This document shows, piece after piece, positions 7,742-16,303 of a stretch of 45,825 nucleotides of DNA. The notes beneath the pieces are model-generated. The model searched no databases. It saw nothing but the letters and a program-made list of their open reading frames with translations, and had not been told where the DNA came from. This DNA is from an uncultured Lachnospiraceae bacterium (GTDB taxonomy: Bacteria > Bacillota > Clostridia > Lachnospirales > Lachnospiraceae): positions 1-45,825 of the forward strand of contig CAKNMY010000011.1 in the NCBI GenBank assembly GCA_930989745.1. Reading direction: 5' to 3'. Numbering within the stretch: position 1 is the stretch's first letter; each line of letters starts with the position of its first letter. A program made the translations under genes and the position numbers.

Positions 7742-9223
7742 TCATGTCAGGCGTTCCAGACGCTCTATACGATTTAAAATTCTGCGGCGCTTCTCGTCAA
7801 AGAGCAGTTCTTTATTATAACGGTAGTACCGCTCGCACTCATATTCCTGCAGAAAACGCACGCTCCAGACGTTTAAATTCAGCTCTGTGACAAAGCGGAC
7901 CATCTCCTGGCTGTTCCCAAACGCCGCCTCCATGAAATCAAAGGCGCGCTCCAGAATCACTCCCGCGTCTCTCAGCCCCGTCTCAAGCTCGCTGACTTCC
8001 CGACCGAAGCATTCCTCCGCTGTCTCCGGGGAGGATGCTGCGCAGGCGAGCCATCCGGCGGTCCGCTTCAGAAGCTTTGCCTCGTCTCTCTGAAGAAGTT
8101 TCGCCCGCTTTCTGCGCCGGTATTCCTCCTGAGCGGCCTCTGCCAGAATCCCGAGCAGCTCCGCCCCGTCCTGTCCGTTTTGAACGCCTTCCTTCCACAG
8201 CTTCATCTTATTGTGCAGCTTTGTCAGATATTCCTCCTCCAGACAGAAGTTTCGCATCGCCGCTGTCACCCTGGCAGCCAGAACGCTGATCACGCTGAGG
8301 CGCTCATCAAACGGCGCATGGGCGAGCTTTTTGAGCAGCAGTTCCTCTGTCCTGCCCTCCTGCAGCACCGCCGCAAGCAGCTCATCTGTCTGGTATTTCC
8401 GGTAAAGGTCAAGATAATTGGCAAAATCCCGGGCTGTCCTGGGATGCTGGATATACTGCTGCACAACCTCCGCATCCGCCGTTTTCCCGAGCTGCTCATA
8501 CACCTTCAGCAGTCCTGAGAGATCCTCCCAGCCGCGGGGCGTAGCGAAAAAGGTGCCGTCCACCGTGGTCTCCATCTGGTAAAAAGAGGACGGCCTCGCA
8601 TCCAGATAGGAGATGACTGCCGGATGAATCCCCGCCTCCCATGCATACGCTTTCCAGACCTCAAAATCCGGTTCCACCGGAATCTTTTTCACGCGGTCGA
8701 GCGTCACCACATCGAGCTCGCGGACGGATTTATTATACTCCGGCGGGTTGCCCGCCGCCGCGATCATCCATCCCTCCGGAACCGCGTGGCTTCCGAACGT
8801 CTTGCACTGCAGGAACTGCAGCATCGCGGGCGCGAGCGTCTCGGACACACAGTTGATCTCGTCGATAAACAGGATTCCCTCGGAAAGTCCCGTCTCCTCC
8901 ATCGCGTCGTAAACGGAAGCGATAATCTCGCTCATCGTGTATTCCGTCACGGAATACTCTCTGCCTCCGTACGTCTTTTTTGAAATAAACGGAAGTCCGA
9001 TCGCACTCTGCCGCGTGTGATGCGTGATCGTGTAAGACACCAGGGCAATCCCGCACTCCCGCGCCACCTGCTCCATGATCTGCGTCTTTCCGATGCCCGG
9101 CGCTCCCAGCAGCAGAATCGGTCTCTGGCGTATGACCGGAATCAGATACTCCCCGTCGCCGTCCTTCTTCAGGTACGCCTCCACGGTGTTCCGGATTTCT
9201 TCTTTTGCGCGCTTGATATTCAT
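7742..9223 (-). CDS. MoxR-type AAA+ ATPase
   Basis: A 493-residue AAA+ protein. Walker A is GAPGIGKT (residues 40-47), Walker B is GILFIDEIN (117-123), sensor 1 lies in MIAAAGNPPEYNKS, and the arginine-finger region follows in VVTLDRVKKIPVEPD. The C-terminal 220 residues are helical with no domain I recognise. MoxR ATPases act as chaperones that remodel or activate partners carrying VWA domains. The gene starts inside the last codons of the VWA gene (ATGA overlap at 9220-9223), so the two products are probably made together. The partner process is unknown. Confidence 0.88.
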   Translation of the reverse strand: MNIKRAKEEIRNTVEAYLKKDGDGEYLIPVIRQRPILLLGAPGIGKTQIMEQVARECGIALVSYTITHHTRQSAIGLPFISKKTYGGREYSVTEYTMSEIIASVYDAMEETGLSEGILFIDEINCVSETLAPAMLQFLQCKTFGSHAVPEGWMIAAAGNPPEYNKSVRELDVVTLDRVKKIPVEPDFEVWKAYAWEAGIHPAVISYLDARPSSFYQMETTVDGTFFATPRGWEDLSGLLKVYEQLGKTADAEVVQQYIQHPRTARDFANYLDLYRKYQTDELLAAVLQEGRTEELLLKKLAHAPFDERLSVISVLAARVTAAMRNFCLEEEYLTKLHNKMKLWKEGVQNGQDGAELLGILAEAAQEEYRRRKRAKLLQRDEAKLLKRTAGWLACAASSPETAEECFGREVSELETGLRDAGVILERAFDFMEAAFGNSQEMVRFVTELNLNVWSVRFLQEYECERYYRYNKELLFDEKRRRILNRIERLERLT

Positions 9224-10548
9224 ATTCGTCTTTCCTCCTGTCTTCGTATGTCCTCCGGCTCCAAAATCAGCTTGATCGCCCAGGGCGGCACGTCCACATC
9301 CCGGTAATCCTCCTGCATAAAAATAAATGCCGTCTCATACAGCGGACGCTTTGCCGGAAATGTTCCGTATCCGTCCGTAAAGTAAATCAGTCCGCGCAGA
9401 TTTCGAAACGCCCCCTGCGCGATCAGCGTATTGACATAGGAGAACACCGGACGAAAGTCCGTCCCGCCCATGCCCTTTACTGTAAAATGCTCCATATAGC
9501 GCTCGAGCTCCTTCCCGTCCGTGATAACCACATCCTCCTGGATCTTTTCATCACACTGGATAATATGGACGTTTACTTTGCGGAAAAAACTCTCCGACTC
9601 GCTCAAAACGCCGTACGTCTCCCGCAGAAACAGCTGGATAAGCTCTCCTTTGCATGACATGGAAGTATCCACAGCGATCACAAAATCCTCCACCCTGTGC
9701 ACCTCCCGCGTCTCCTGCGGCTCAATCAGCGGCATATTCCCGTAGAGCTGCATGCCATAATTGTAGAAAATATAGTCGAAGCTGTCCAGATCCGCGTGCA
9801 GCTCCTCTCTGAGCACAGAAAACTTCTTCAAAAACTTCCGGTACTCATACCGCGGGCGGTTCTCCACGCGCAGCTCTTCCAGCATCGCCTTGTCACCGCC
9901 GGCGCTCTCTTTGGAAAATGTCTCCATATCTGTCTGCATCTTCTCTCTTGCGTCCTCCCAGCGGTTCTTCTGCCGCTGCGTTTGGGGCGTGCGCTTCTTC
10001 GGCCACAGGCTGTGGCTATCGCAGTAAAATTCCTGCGCAAGCTCCAGCAGTTCGCGCTCAGAATACGGCTTCTGCTCGAGAAAGCGGAGCACGGCCTCCG
10101 CTGTGGGTACCGCGCAGAAATTCTCAAGCCTCAGATAAAATTCCCGGCGCCTTGCCCGCACCGGCAGATGCACGCATCCCGCGTGCAGATGATCTATGAT
10201 ATACTCCGCCGCCGCGTCGCACGCAAGCTGCCAGAGCAGTTCCTGCGGGTCCCTCTCCCGGAACAGATGCCCGAACAGGCAGTGAATCGTGACATGCAGG
10301 CACGCCCGGTTCACCTCTACGCTGCCTGCCCGGTAGAGCGCCAGCACGGTGTCCGGCCTGTAGAACAGACTCTCGCCATCCGTCCCGAAGCCGGGAAACG
10401 ACGAATCCGGCTGGCGCCTCAGGATATGCAGCGCCGTATCCAGATAGCGCATCCCCACATACAGCTGCGAGAGCGCATCCTCCCATATGTCTGCGGCAAT
10501 CTCATTTTTTTCCAGTTCCATGCGGATCTGCTCCTGCATGATGCTCAT
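9220..10548 (-). CDS. VWA-like / DUF2201 putative metallopeptidase-domain protein
   Basis: A 442-residue protein. The N-terminal half resembles the DUF2201 putative metallopeptidase domain, with a degenerate HVTIHCLFGHLF helix in place of a clean HExxH. The C-terminal third is a VWA-like domain with MIDAS residues DTSMS in FVIAVDTSMSCKG, TDF in GMGGTDFRP, and an Asp in LIYFTDGYG. Such proteins are usual partners of MoxR ATPases. The altered zinc-helix suggests scaffold rather than protease function (inference). It overlaps the MoxR gene by 4 bases and follows the LRR gene by 18 bases. Confidence 0.85.
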   Translation of the reverse strand: MSIMQEQIRMELEKNEIAADIWEDALSQLYVGMRYLDTALHILRRQPDSSFPGFGTDGESLFYRPDTVLALYRAGSVEVNRACLHVTIHCLFGHLFRERDPQELLWQLACDAAAEYIIDHLHAGCVHLPVRARRREFYLRLENFCAVPTAEAVLRFLEQKPYSERELLELAQEFYCDSHSLWPKKRTPQTQRQKNRWEDAREKMQTDMETFSKESAGGDKAMLEELRVENRPRYEYRKFLKKFSVLREELHADLDSFDYIFYNYGMQLYGNMPLIEPQETREVHRVEDFVIAVDTSMSCKGELIQLFLRETYGVLSESESFFRKVNVHIIQCDEKIQEDVVITDGKELERYMEHFTVKGMGGTDFRPVFSYVNTLIAQGAFRNLRGLIYFTDGYGTFPAKRPLYETAFIFMQEDYRDVDVPPWAIKLILEPEDIRRQEERRI

Positions 10549-10566
10549 TTTGAATCTCCTCCTCTG

Positions 10567-11499
10567 TCACAGGGAAAACCTGCTCCTGACATCCGCCTTT
10601 TTCTGAAAGCTTCCCCCAAAGCGCTCTCTTCTGTACTCCTGAATCCTGCCCACCGCCTGGGCGTCCCCGGCGCGCTGCGCCTCCGAGAGCAGCACCGGAA
10701 GCTCTTCTTCCTCCGGCCTGACCTCCCCGAGAAGCATTCTGAGCGCATGCTGCTCCCGGCCGCTGAGCGCGTACCGCGCGGCTGCCCGCAGATGCTCTCT
10801 CAGAAATCCCGTATACTGCTTCCTGGCATTTTCTGAAAGCTCCAGCGGATAGAGGAGTCTGCCAAAGCAAAGCTCCGTCAGCAGCCTCTCTTCCTCCTGC
10901 GCCCTGGCAAGCGCAAAACATTTGTCGTATTCCGCCAGCTGCAGCTTTCTCTGCGCAAAGCAGTTTCTGTACTGCATCCCGCTCCCGTGCAGATGTGTCA
11001 CAATGATCCGCGCCGGAGTGTTCTCCACGCCTTCCTCAAAAAATTCAGGAAAGACCAGGCGCGCTTCTCCCCTGTCCGAGAGGTATGTGACACGCATCTC
11101 CTCCGGCAGTTCCATCAGGATCTCCCTCAGGCAGGACGTCTCCTCGCCCTCCATGCGGAGGGTCAGCGCGCGCACCCTGTGGCAGCCGGTGAAAGCCCCT
11201 GCTCCCACATCCCGCAGTCCTCCGGGAAACTCCAGGCGCGTCAGTTCCCTGCAGTTATAAAACGCGTATCTCCCGATCTTTACGACTCCCCGCGGCAGGA
11301 TCACTTCACCGATCCTGTCTCCTCCCGGCGTCTGCTGCGGAGAAAACGCGTACGCTCCGACAGCCGTCACCGCTTCCCCTTCGATCTTCTCGGGAATCTC
11401 TATGACGGCTCCCTTTCCGCCAAACGCAAAGCAGCGCAGAATCTCCACGCCGCTTTCTGTGATCTCATACTCAAAATCTCTGTTTGTTCTTCTCATCAT
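10567..11499 (-). CDS. Leucine-rich-repeat (BspA/LRR_5-like) protein
   Basis: About 310 residues. Residues 1-140 hold three or four BspA-type repeats of about 23 residues (IPEKIEGEAVTAVGAYAF, LPRGVVKIGRYAFYNC, FPGGLRDVGAGAFTGC), a cytoplasmic form because no signal peptide is present. The second half is charged and helical (EEERLLTELCFGRLLYPLEL region, then RAAARYALSGREQHALRML) and unfamiliar. I start it at ATG 11499 or the adjacent ATG 11496; the longer frame to 11556 would be read from the upstream terminator hairpin. The ribosome site is weak. First gene of the LRR-VWA-MoxR operon, where it may supply target recognition (inference). Confidence 0.75.
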   Translation of the reverse strand: MMRRTNRDFEYEITESGVEILRCFAFGGKGAVIEIPEKIEGEAVTAVGAYAFSPQQTPGGDRIGEVILPRGVVKIGRYAFYNCRELTRLEFPGGLRDVGAGAFTGCHRVRALTLRMEGEETSCLREILMELPEEMRVTYLSDRGEARLVFPEFFEEGVENTPARIIVTHLHGSGMQYRNCFAQRKLQLAEYDKCFALARAQEEERLLTELCFGRLLYPLELSENARKQYTGFLREHLRAAARYALSGREQHALRMLLGEVRPEEEELPVLLSEAQRAGDAQAVGRIQEYRRERFGGSFQKKADVRSRFSL

Positions 11500-11510
11500 T
11501 CCAACCCACA

Positions 11511-11556
11511 GCAAAAATGCCGCCGCACCTGTCTCGCTTCTTCGGTACGGCAGCAT
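11511..11556 (-). terminator. Terminator of the SseB-family gene
   Basis: Minus-strand 13-bp stem (ATGCTGCCGTACC / GGTGCGGCGGCAT, two G-U pairs) with a 14-base loop, followed by TTTTT. It ends only about 12 bases before the start of the LRR gene, leaving no room for a promoter between them. Confidence 0.8.
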
Positions 11557-11569
11557 CTCAGACTATCTG

Positions 11570-12385
11570 TTACTCTCTGTGAAATCTCTTCTTCAGCGCC
11601 GGAATCTGCTCATTCATCAGGATCAGGTTAAAGCCTGCCGGATTGATGACAAATCCCTGGGCATCCTTGATCTGATACTTCTCCAGTTCCAGGAACGGGA
11701 TTGTCAGGGTTCTCAGCTTCCTTCCTCTTGCGAACTTCTGGAACTCCAGCGGATCTGTGAAGATCGGCAGGAAAATATTTCCTTCCTTATCCTTTATGAA
11801 GGGGATCTTCAGGTCCTCCTTCTTCACCTGCTCTCCTGCCGGAACATCTCCGGTATCAAGCGCCAGCAGGTATCTTCCCTTCACCACGTTTGCCGCCATC
11901 TCTTCCTCCATCTCCTGGATATTGGCGGAACGCTCTTCCTTATTCACCGGACGGCGCAGCTCCTGCATGAAATAAATGCCGCTCAGCTGCAGCTGCGGGT
12001 TCATCAGCGGCATTCTCTCCGGCGGAATCTTGGAATAGTCGGGCTCCTTTACGATCTCCGTCAGTTCCAGCTCCATCTCGCCTTCCTCGTCCACCACCAT
12101 CACAGAATTGACTCCGATGGTGAACAGTCCCATATAAAATCCCAGAAACTGCGGATTCTTGATCTCCGCCGCCATCAAAAGGATCTTCTGCTCCGTATAT
12201 TTCTTCGCGTATTCCTGCACTTTGTCTTTATCGGTAAATACCCAGATCTGATCGTTAAAGCTCTCCGGGTCACAGGTCACAAACGGCATCTTGGTCATCT
12301 GGGAGTATAAGACATACATCTGTTCCAGTTTCTGCAGTTTCTGCACTTTGTTCTTCTTTTCTTCCGTTAACATATCGAATCCCAT
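11570..12385 (-). CDS. SseB family protein
   Basis: About 271 residues. The central VFTDKDKVQEYAKKY segment and the IFLPIFTDPLEFQKFARG segment resemble the repeated SseB N-terminal module, a small alpha/beta domain present twice here. The biochemical role of SseB proteins outside enterobacteria is unknown. Start choice: ATG 12385 or ATG 12373 (GGGA six bases before the latter); the TTG at 12394 is less likely. It has its own promoter at 12466-12494 and a strong terminator directly after it, so it is monocistronic. Confidence 0.75.
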   Translation of the reverse strand: MGFDMLTEEKKNKVQKLQKLEQMYVLYSQMTKMPFVTCDPESFNDQIWVFTDKDKVQEYAKKYTEQKILLMAAEIKNPQFLGFYMGLFTIGVNSVMVVDEEGEMELELTEIVKEPDYSKIPPERMPLMNPQLQLSGIYFMQELRRPVNKEERSANIQEMEEEMAANVVKGRYLLALDTGDVPAGEQVKKEDLKIPFIKDKEGNIFLPIFTDPLEFQKFARGRKLRTLTIPFLELEKYQIKDAQGFVINPAGFNLILMNEQIPALKKRFHRE

Positions 12386-12465
12386 ACCTCTCAATTTATG
12401 TCATTCTCTGCAGCCGCCTCGCCGTAACTTCCCCTCGCTGTCTGGAGGCTGCGTGTCTCCTTTAT

Positions 12466-12494
12466 AGTATACTTCCTTGAAGCGTTCTTGGCAA
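12466..12494 (-). promoter_or_regulatory. Promoter of the SseB-family gene
   Basis: Minus-strand TTGCCA (12489-12494) and TATACT (12466-12471) with a 17-base spacer. The leader of about 75 bases contains a GCAGCC/GGCTGC inverted repeat of unknown meaning. Confidence 0.65.
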
Positions 12495-12512
12495 TCAAAT
12501 TTTTCGTATTCC

Positions 12513-13568
12513 TCAATCCAGAGTCACGGTAAGCCGCACGGGCTGATGATCCGTATACTTAAAATCCACATTGACCACCTGCACGCTCTCCACCTTTACG
12601 TTCGGCGACACGATAAAACCATCGATCACATACGTCTGCGAGGTCTCGTAATCTCCCGTGTAAGGCGCGTTGAGCAGACGGCAGGTGGGATAATTATCCG
12701 CCACGGCGAAGGAAAATCCCTCCGGAAGATCCGCTTCCGTGATCGTACCGGGCGTCCAGTATTCTGTATTTCGGATCGGATATGCGGTTACCTGCTCAAA
12801 GGTCTGATTGAAATCCCCTCCCGCGATCACATAATTTCCCTTCTCGTACTCCTTCTGCAGAAGTTCGGCGAGCATCCTGCTCTGCGCTTCTTTGCCCTCT
12901 CCGCTGTCGTACGCTTCCAGGTGAAGGTTATAGTATACCAGCTCTTTATCGCTCCCTTCCACGGGCATCCTCGTCTCCAGCAGGCAGCGCTTCAGATTGC
13001 AGGTGCGCACCGGCCATGAAAACGGGACAGGCAGCGCGATGCGGTGCGCCTTTGTCACCTCCAGCTGCGTCATTGTCACAAGGCCGCTCTCCACTTTTCC
13101 GATCGGCGGAAGCGGAAATGGCACAAAATCACACTTGTAATTCAGGGCTGCCATACCCTGAAGTCCCAGCGCTTCCTCATAATACGACTGTTCGTCGATC
13201 CCGTATGTGCGGGCAGAGTCAAAATCCACCTCCTGCAGGCAGTAAATATCCGCGGGGTTCTGCGCAAGGATTCCGGCAATGCCTGCCAGGTTCTCCTCCA
13301 CCTTCTCCCTGCTTTCGGGATTCACGCCTCTGCCGCCGTCCATAAAGAAATCAGCGCTCTGATCAAGCCCGGCATATCCCGTATTGTACGTCAGAATCGT
13401 GATCTTTTCCCCCTGCTTTACCCTGCGGTCTCCGCCCTCCGGCGCAATGGGCTCCACCTCGTCGGGACGGTACTCCCTCACAGTAAAATACGTCAGCGCT
13501 CCCGCCGCCGCAAACGCAATGCAGCCGGCTGCAATGCCGATGCCTTTCCACAGTTTTCTCAGACGCAT
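12513..13568 (-). CDS. Membrane-anchored endonuclease/exonuclease/phosphatase (EEP) family protein
   Basis: A 351-residue protein with a basic start and one hydrophobic segment (about residues 8-30), likely an uncleaved anchor with the catalytic domain outside. EEP-fold motifs occur in order: ILTYNTGY, the metal-binding Glu in IYCLQEVDFD, YYNLHLEAY, GGDFNQTF, a YVIDGFIVS aspartate, and the terminal histidine in TDHQPVRL. The substrate could be DNA, sphingolipid or inositol phosphate; the sequence does not decide. It follows the ABC-F gene by 6 bases and probably shares its transcript. No clear terminator is visible between it and the SseB promoter. Confidence 0.85.
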   Translation of the reverse strand: MRLRKLWKGIGIAAGCIAFAAAGALTYFTVREYRPDEVEPIAPEGGDRRVKQGEKITILTYNTGYAGLDQSADFFMDGGRGVNPESREKVEENLAGIAGILAQNPADIYCLQEVDFDSARTYGIDEQSYYEEALGLQGMAALNYKCDFVPFPLPPIGKVESGLVTMTQLEVTKAHRIALPVPFSWPVRTCNLKRCLLETRMPVEGSDKELVYYNLHLEAYDSGEGKEAQSRMLAELLQKEYEKGNYVIAGGDFNQTFEQVTAYPIRNTEYWTPGTITEADLPEGFSFAVADNYPTCRLLNAPYTGDYETSQTYVIDGFIVSPNVKVESVQVVNVDFKYTDHQPVRLTVTLD

Positions 13569-13574
13569 GTCCCG

Positions 13575-15365
13575 TCACTCCTTTTTCTGCGCTTCAATCT
13601 TCTCTGCCAGATCATTCAGATAAACCCATCGCTCCATCTTCTCCTCCAGCTCCTGCTCCGCCTGTTCCTTCTCTGCTGTAAGCTCTGAGAGCTTCATGGA
13701 ATTTGTCGCGTTTGCCATCATCTCGCTGTCCAGATCCGCAATCTTTTCTTCCAGAGCCGCAATCTCCTCATCGATCGTCTCAAACTCCCTCTGCTCCTTA
13801 AATGTGAACTTCAGCTTGACCGGACGGTTCTGCTTCCAGCTCTTTGTCCCGCTCTTCTCCGGCGCAGCGCTCTTCGGCGCGGCCGCGGCTGCCGTACGGC
13901 GCTTCTTTGCCTCAAGATAATCGGTGTAGCCTCCCTCATACTGCGCAAGCTTTCCATTTCCCTCAAATTCAAAGATCCTGTCGACCACATTGTCGAGAAA
14001 ATACCGGTCGTGAGATACTGTGATGACAATCCCCACAAACGAATTCAGGTAATCCTCGAGGATCGTAAGCGTAGGGATATCCACATTGTTGGAAGGTTCG
14101 TCCAGAATCAGGACATTCGCGCCGCTGATCAGTACCGAGAGCAGATACAGACGGCGCTTCTCCCCTCCGGAGAGCTTCGATACCGGAGTGTACTGCATAT
14201 CCGGCGTGAACAGAAAACGCTCCAGCAGCTGAGACGCGCTGATCTTCCCGTCCTTTGTAGTCACATACTCGGCAATATCCCGGATATAGTCGATCACGCG
14301 GCGGTCGGTGTCCATATCCGGCTCCTCCTGCGCGAGATATCCGATACGGATGGTATCTCCGATCTCAATGTTCCCGGAATCGGGCTGCATCATCCCCGCC
14401 ATCATCTTGATCAGCGTCGATTTTCCGCATCCGTTGGGACCAATGATTCCCAGGCGCTGGCCGCGCAGAACGATGTAGTCAAAGTCCTCCACCAGCACTT
14501 TATCCCCGTAGCGCTTGCTGACATGGTGCAGTTCTATGGTCTTTTTCCCCATCCTCGTCTCCACGGAATCCATCTCCACCGCTGCTTCCTGCACAGGCGC
14601 TTTTCCGTTTTTGAGCGCTTCGAGCCGCTCCAGGCGCGCGCGCTGCTTCGTGGACCGCGCGCGGCATCCGCGCTTTGCCCATTCCAGCTCCACGCGCAGA
14701 ATGCTCTGGCGCTTGCGCTCGGAGGCAAGCTCCATCTCCTCCCGCTGTGCCTTGAGCTCCAGGAACCTGGAGTAGTTCGCCTCATAGCTGTACATCTTTC
14801 CCCGGCTGATCTCCAGAATGCGGTTCGAAACTTTGTCTAGGAAATACCGGTCATGCGTCACCATCAGAACGACGCCGCGGTATTCTTTTAAATAGTCCTC
14901 CAGCCAAGCGATCATCTCCTCATCCAGATGGTTTGTGGGCTCATCCAGAAGCAGCACGTCGAATTCCGAGGCGAGCACCTTCGCAAGAGCCGCCCGTCTT
15001 CTCTGCCCTCCGGAGAGCTCGTCAAGCCGTGCGCCGTACTCTGTGATTCCAAGCTTCGTCAGGTTGCTCTGCACCAGCCAGTCGGTCTCCGGCATTCCGG
15101 AGAGCGCCCAGGACTGTACGGTCGCATTCTCCGGGAACTCCGGGTTCTGTGAGAGGTACGCCAGGCGCAGTCCGTTCCTGCAGATAATCTGGCCCTCATC
15201 GGGTTCCTCCACACCTGCCACCATCTTCAGCAGCGTGGTCTTTCCCGTGCCGTTAATGCCGATAATTCCGATCTTATCCCCCTCCTGGATTCCGAAGGAG
15301 GCGTCGTCAAAAATTTTCTTTTCTCCGAATATTTTGCTGATATGCTCTATGTTTATAATGTTCAT
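13575..15365 (-). CDS. ABC-F family ATPase (Uup-like, ribosome-associated)
   Basis: A 596-residue protein with two ABC domains and no membrane segments. Walker A motifs are GINGTGKTT (near 36) and GPNGCGKST (near 347), signatures LSGGQRRR and LSGGEKRR, Walker B LLDEPTNHLD and ILDEPSNNVD. A linker rich in Arg/Glu (about 230-290) and a C-terminal coiled coil (about 525-596: EEIAALEEKIADLDSE, then Glu-rich helices) are typical of Uup-type ABC-F proteins that resolve stalled ribosomes. The second Walker B has Asn-Asn-Val-Asp in place of the usual Asn-His-Leu-Asp, a modest deviation. The start has TGAGGAG upstream, itself immediately after a strong terminator. Confidence 0.92.
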   Translation of the reverse strand: MNIINIEHISKIFGEKKIFDDASFGIQEGDKIGIIGINGTGKTTLLKMVAGVEEPDEGQIICRNGLRLAYLSQNPEFPENATVQSWALSGMPETDWLVQSNLTKLGITEYGARLDELSGGQRRRAALAKVLASEFDVLLLDEPTNHLDEEMIAWLEDYLKEYRGVVLMVTHDRYFLDKVSNRILEISRGKMYSYEANYSRFLELKAQREEMELASERKRQSILRVELEWAKRGCRARSTKQRARLERLEALKNGKAPVQEAAVEMDSVETRMGKKTIELHHVSKRYGDKVLVEDFDYIVLRGQRLGIIGPNGCGKSTLIKMMAGMMQPDSGNIEIGDTIRIGYLAQEEPDMDTDRRVIDYIRDIAEYVTTKDGKISASQLLERFLFTPDMQYTPVSKLSGGEKRRLYLLSVLISGANVLILDEPSNNVDIPTLTILEDYLNSFVGIVITVSHDRYFLDNVVDRIFEFEGNGKLAQYEGGYTDYLEAKKRRTAAAAAPKSAAPEKSGTKSWKQNRPVKLKFTFKEQREFETIDEEIAALEEKIADLDSEMMANATNSMKLSELTAEKEQAEQELEEKMERWVYLNDLAEKIEAQKKE

Positions 15366-15380
15366 TCCGCCATACTCCTC

Positions 15381-15424
15381 AAAAAATATAGAACTGCGGG
15401 ATAAAATTCCCGCAGTTCTATATT
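15381..15424 (-). terminator. Strong terminator/possible attenuator before the ABC-F gene
   Basis: A perfect 16-bp stem (15385-15400 with 15409-15424; core TAGAACTGCGGG / CCCGCAGTTCTA), 8-base loop, then TTTTTT on the minus strand. It ends 15 bases before the ABC-F start. It may terminate the decayed locus at 15.4-18 kb, act as an attenuator for the ABC-F gene, or both. Confidence 0.85.
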
Positions 15425-15444
15425 AAAGGATTTTCAAAAAGGCG

Positions 15445-15710
15445 TCAATCCTGGAAGCTGCCCAGAATCTTTTCATACAGCTCCCTGAAATCAGCGCCGC
15501 CCGGAATCACAGGATTATTCTTCAGCCTGCCTTCATTCACAGAGCCGCTCAGTTCCAGAAGTTCCTTCTCATCCGGCATTGGAACCGGATATTCCGAAAC
15601 CATTTCTCTGACAGAGGTTTTCAGCTTTTCTGCCGCCTTCTGCGGCGTCTGCGCTCCCAGAACAGCGCTTATGTCACAGAAAATCTGTTCCACATACTCC
15701 CTTCCTCAGA
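15445..15710 (-). pseudogene. C-terminal remnant of an iron-containing alcohol dehydrogenase
   Basis: About 85 residues remain of an enzyme normally about 380 long. The segment LLELSGSVNEGRLKNNPVIP followed by FRELYEKIL is the hallmark C-terminus of Fe-dependent alcohol dehydrogenases, including phosphonoacetaldehyde-reductase-like members. The nucleotide- and iron-binding parts are absent, and the frame runs upstream into the PHP remnant with no start of its own that makes sense. Its place next to phn remnants suggests a phosphonate-related dehydrogenase (inference). Confidence 0.65.
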
Positions 15711-16303
15711 GAGAAATTCCCCGATATCCGCTGAATTTTTCTCATATTTTCCATGGAAATCACTTCCCCCGGTCAGAAATAAGCCGTATCTTTCCGCATA
15801 CTCGGATATGATTTTTTTATCTTTTTCGGAGTTTGCGGGATGGTTCAGTTCCAGTCCCGCCAGGCCGCTTCTGACCAGCTTTGGTATGAGCGCGAAATTC
15901 TGCTGCTGGCCGCTGTGGGCAAGCACCGCGAGGCCGCCCGCTGCAGCTTCTCCTCCTCTATGTTCCAGCCGTGTTTCTTTAAAATTTCAATCTGTCTGAC
16001 AGAGTTTTCATGGCGCGCCTCAAGGAGCGGGCGCACAAACGCTTCCACTGTTTTTCTGTCCCTGATGCCGTATCCCAGAATATGTACCCGCAGATTCTCT
16101 CCGTAATCGAATGCCGATATCTCAATCCCGGGTATCACTGTCAGATCCGGATCTTCCGGTATCTGATCCCAGTGGGAAAGGGTATCGTGGTCTGTAATCG
16201 CGAGGATATCCAGCCCCTTCTGCCTTCCTCTCTCAAGAATCTCAGGAATCGTAAAACTTCCGTCAGAAACCGTGGAATGTATATGAAGATCCGCTTTTTT
16301 CAT
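15669..16303 (-). pseudogene. PHP-domain phosphoesterase, broken by an internal out-of-frame deletion
   Basis: The frame starting at ATG 16303 encodes KADLHIHSTVSDGSFTIPEI, then AITDHDTLSH and IPGIEISAFDYGENLRVHILGYG, the metal-binding PHP N-terminus. After NIEEEKLQ (near 15940) the frame becomes wrong, and the rest of the domain continues in a second frame: GGLAVLAHSGQQQNFALIP, then LTGGSDFHGKYEKNS ending at 15669. About 60 residues expected between the two halves are missing, so an out-of-frame deletion is the simplest cause. The last residues run into the dehydrogenase remnant. The start overlaps the phnL stop (ATGA). PHP proteins next to phn genes include 5-phosphoribosyl cyclic phosphate phosphodiesterases. 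Confidence 0.8.

Noticed and set aside
9697-10836. 379-residue plus-strand frame opposite the VWA gene
   Set aside because: Same reasoning: Leu/Arg/His-rich shadow without start signals, while the VWA frame has MIDAS motifs and coupled neighbours.
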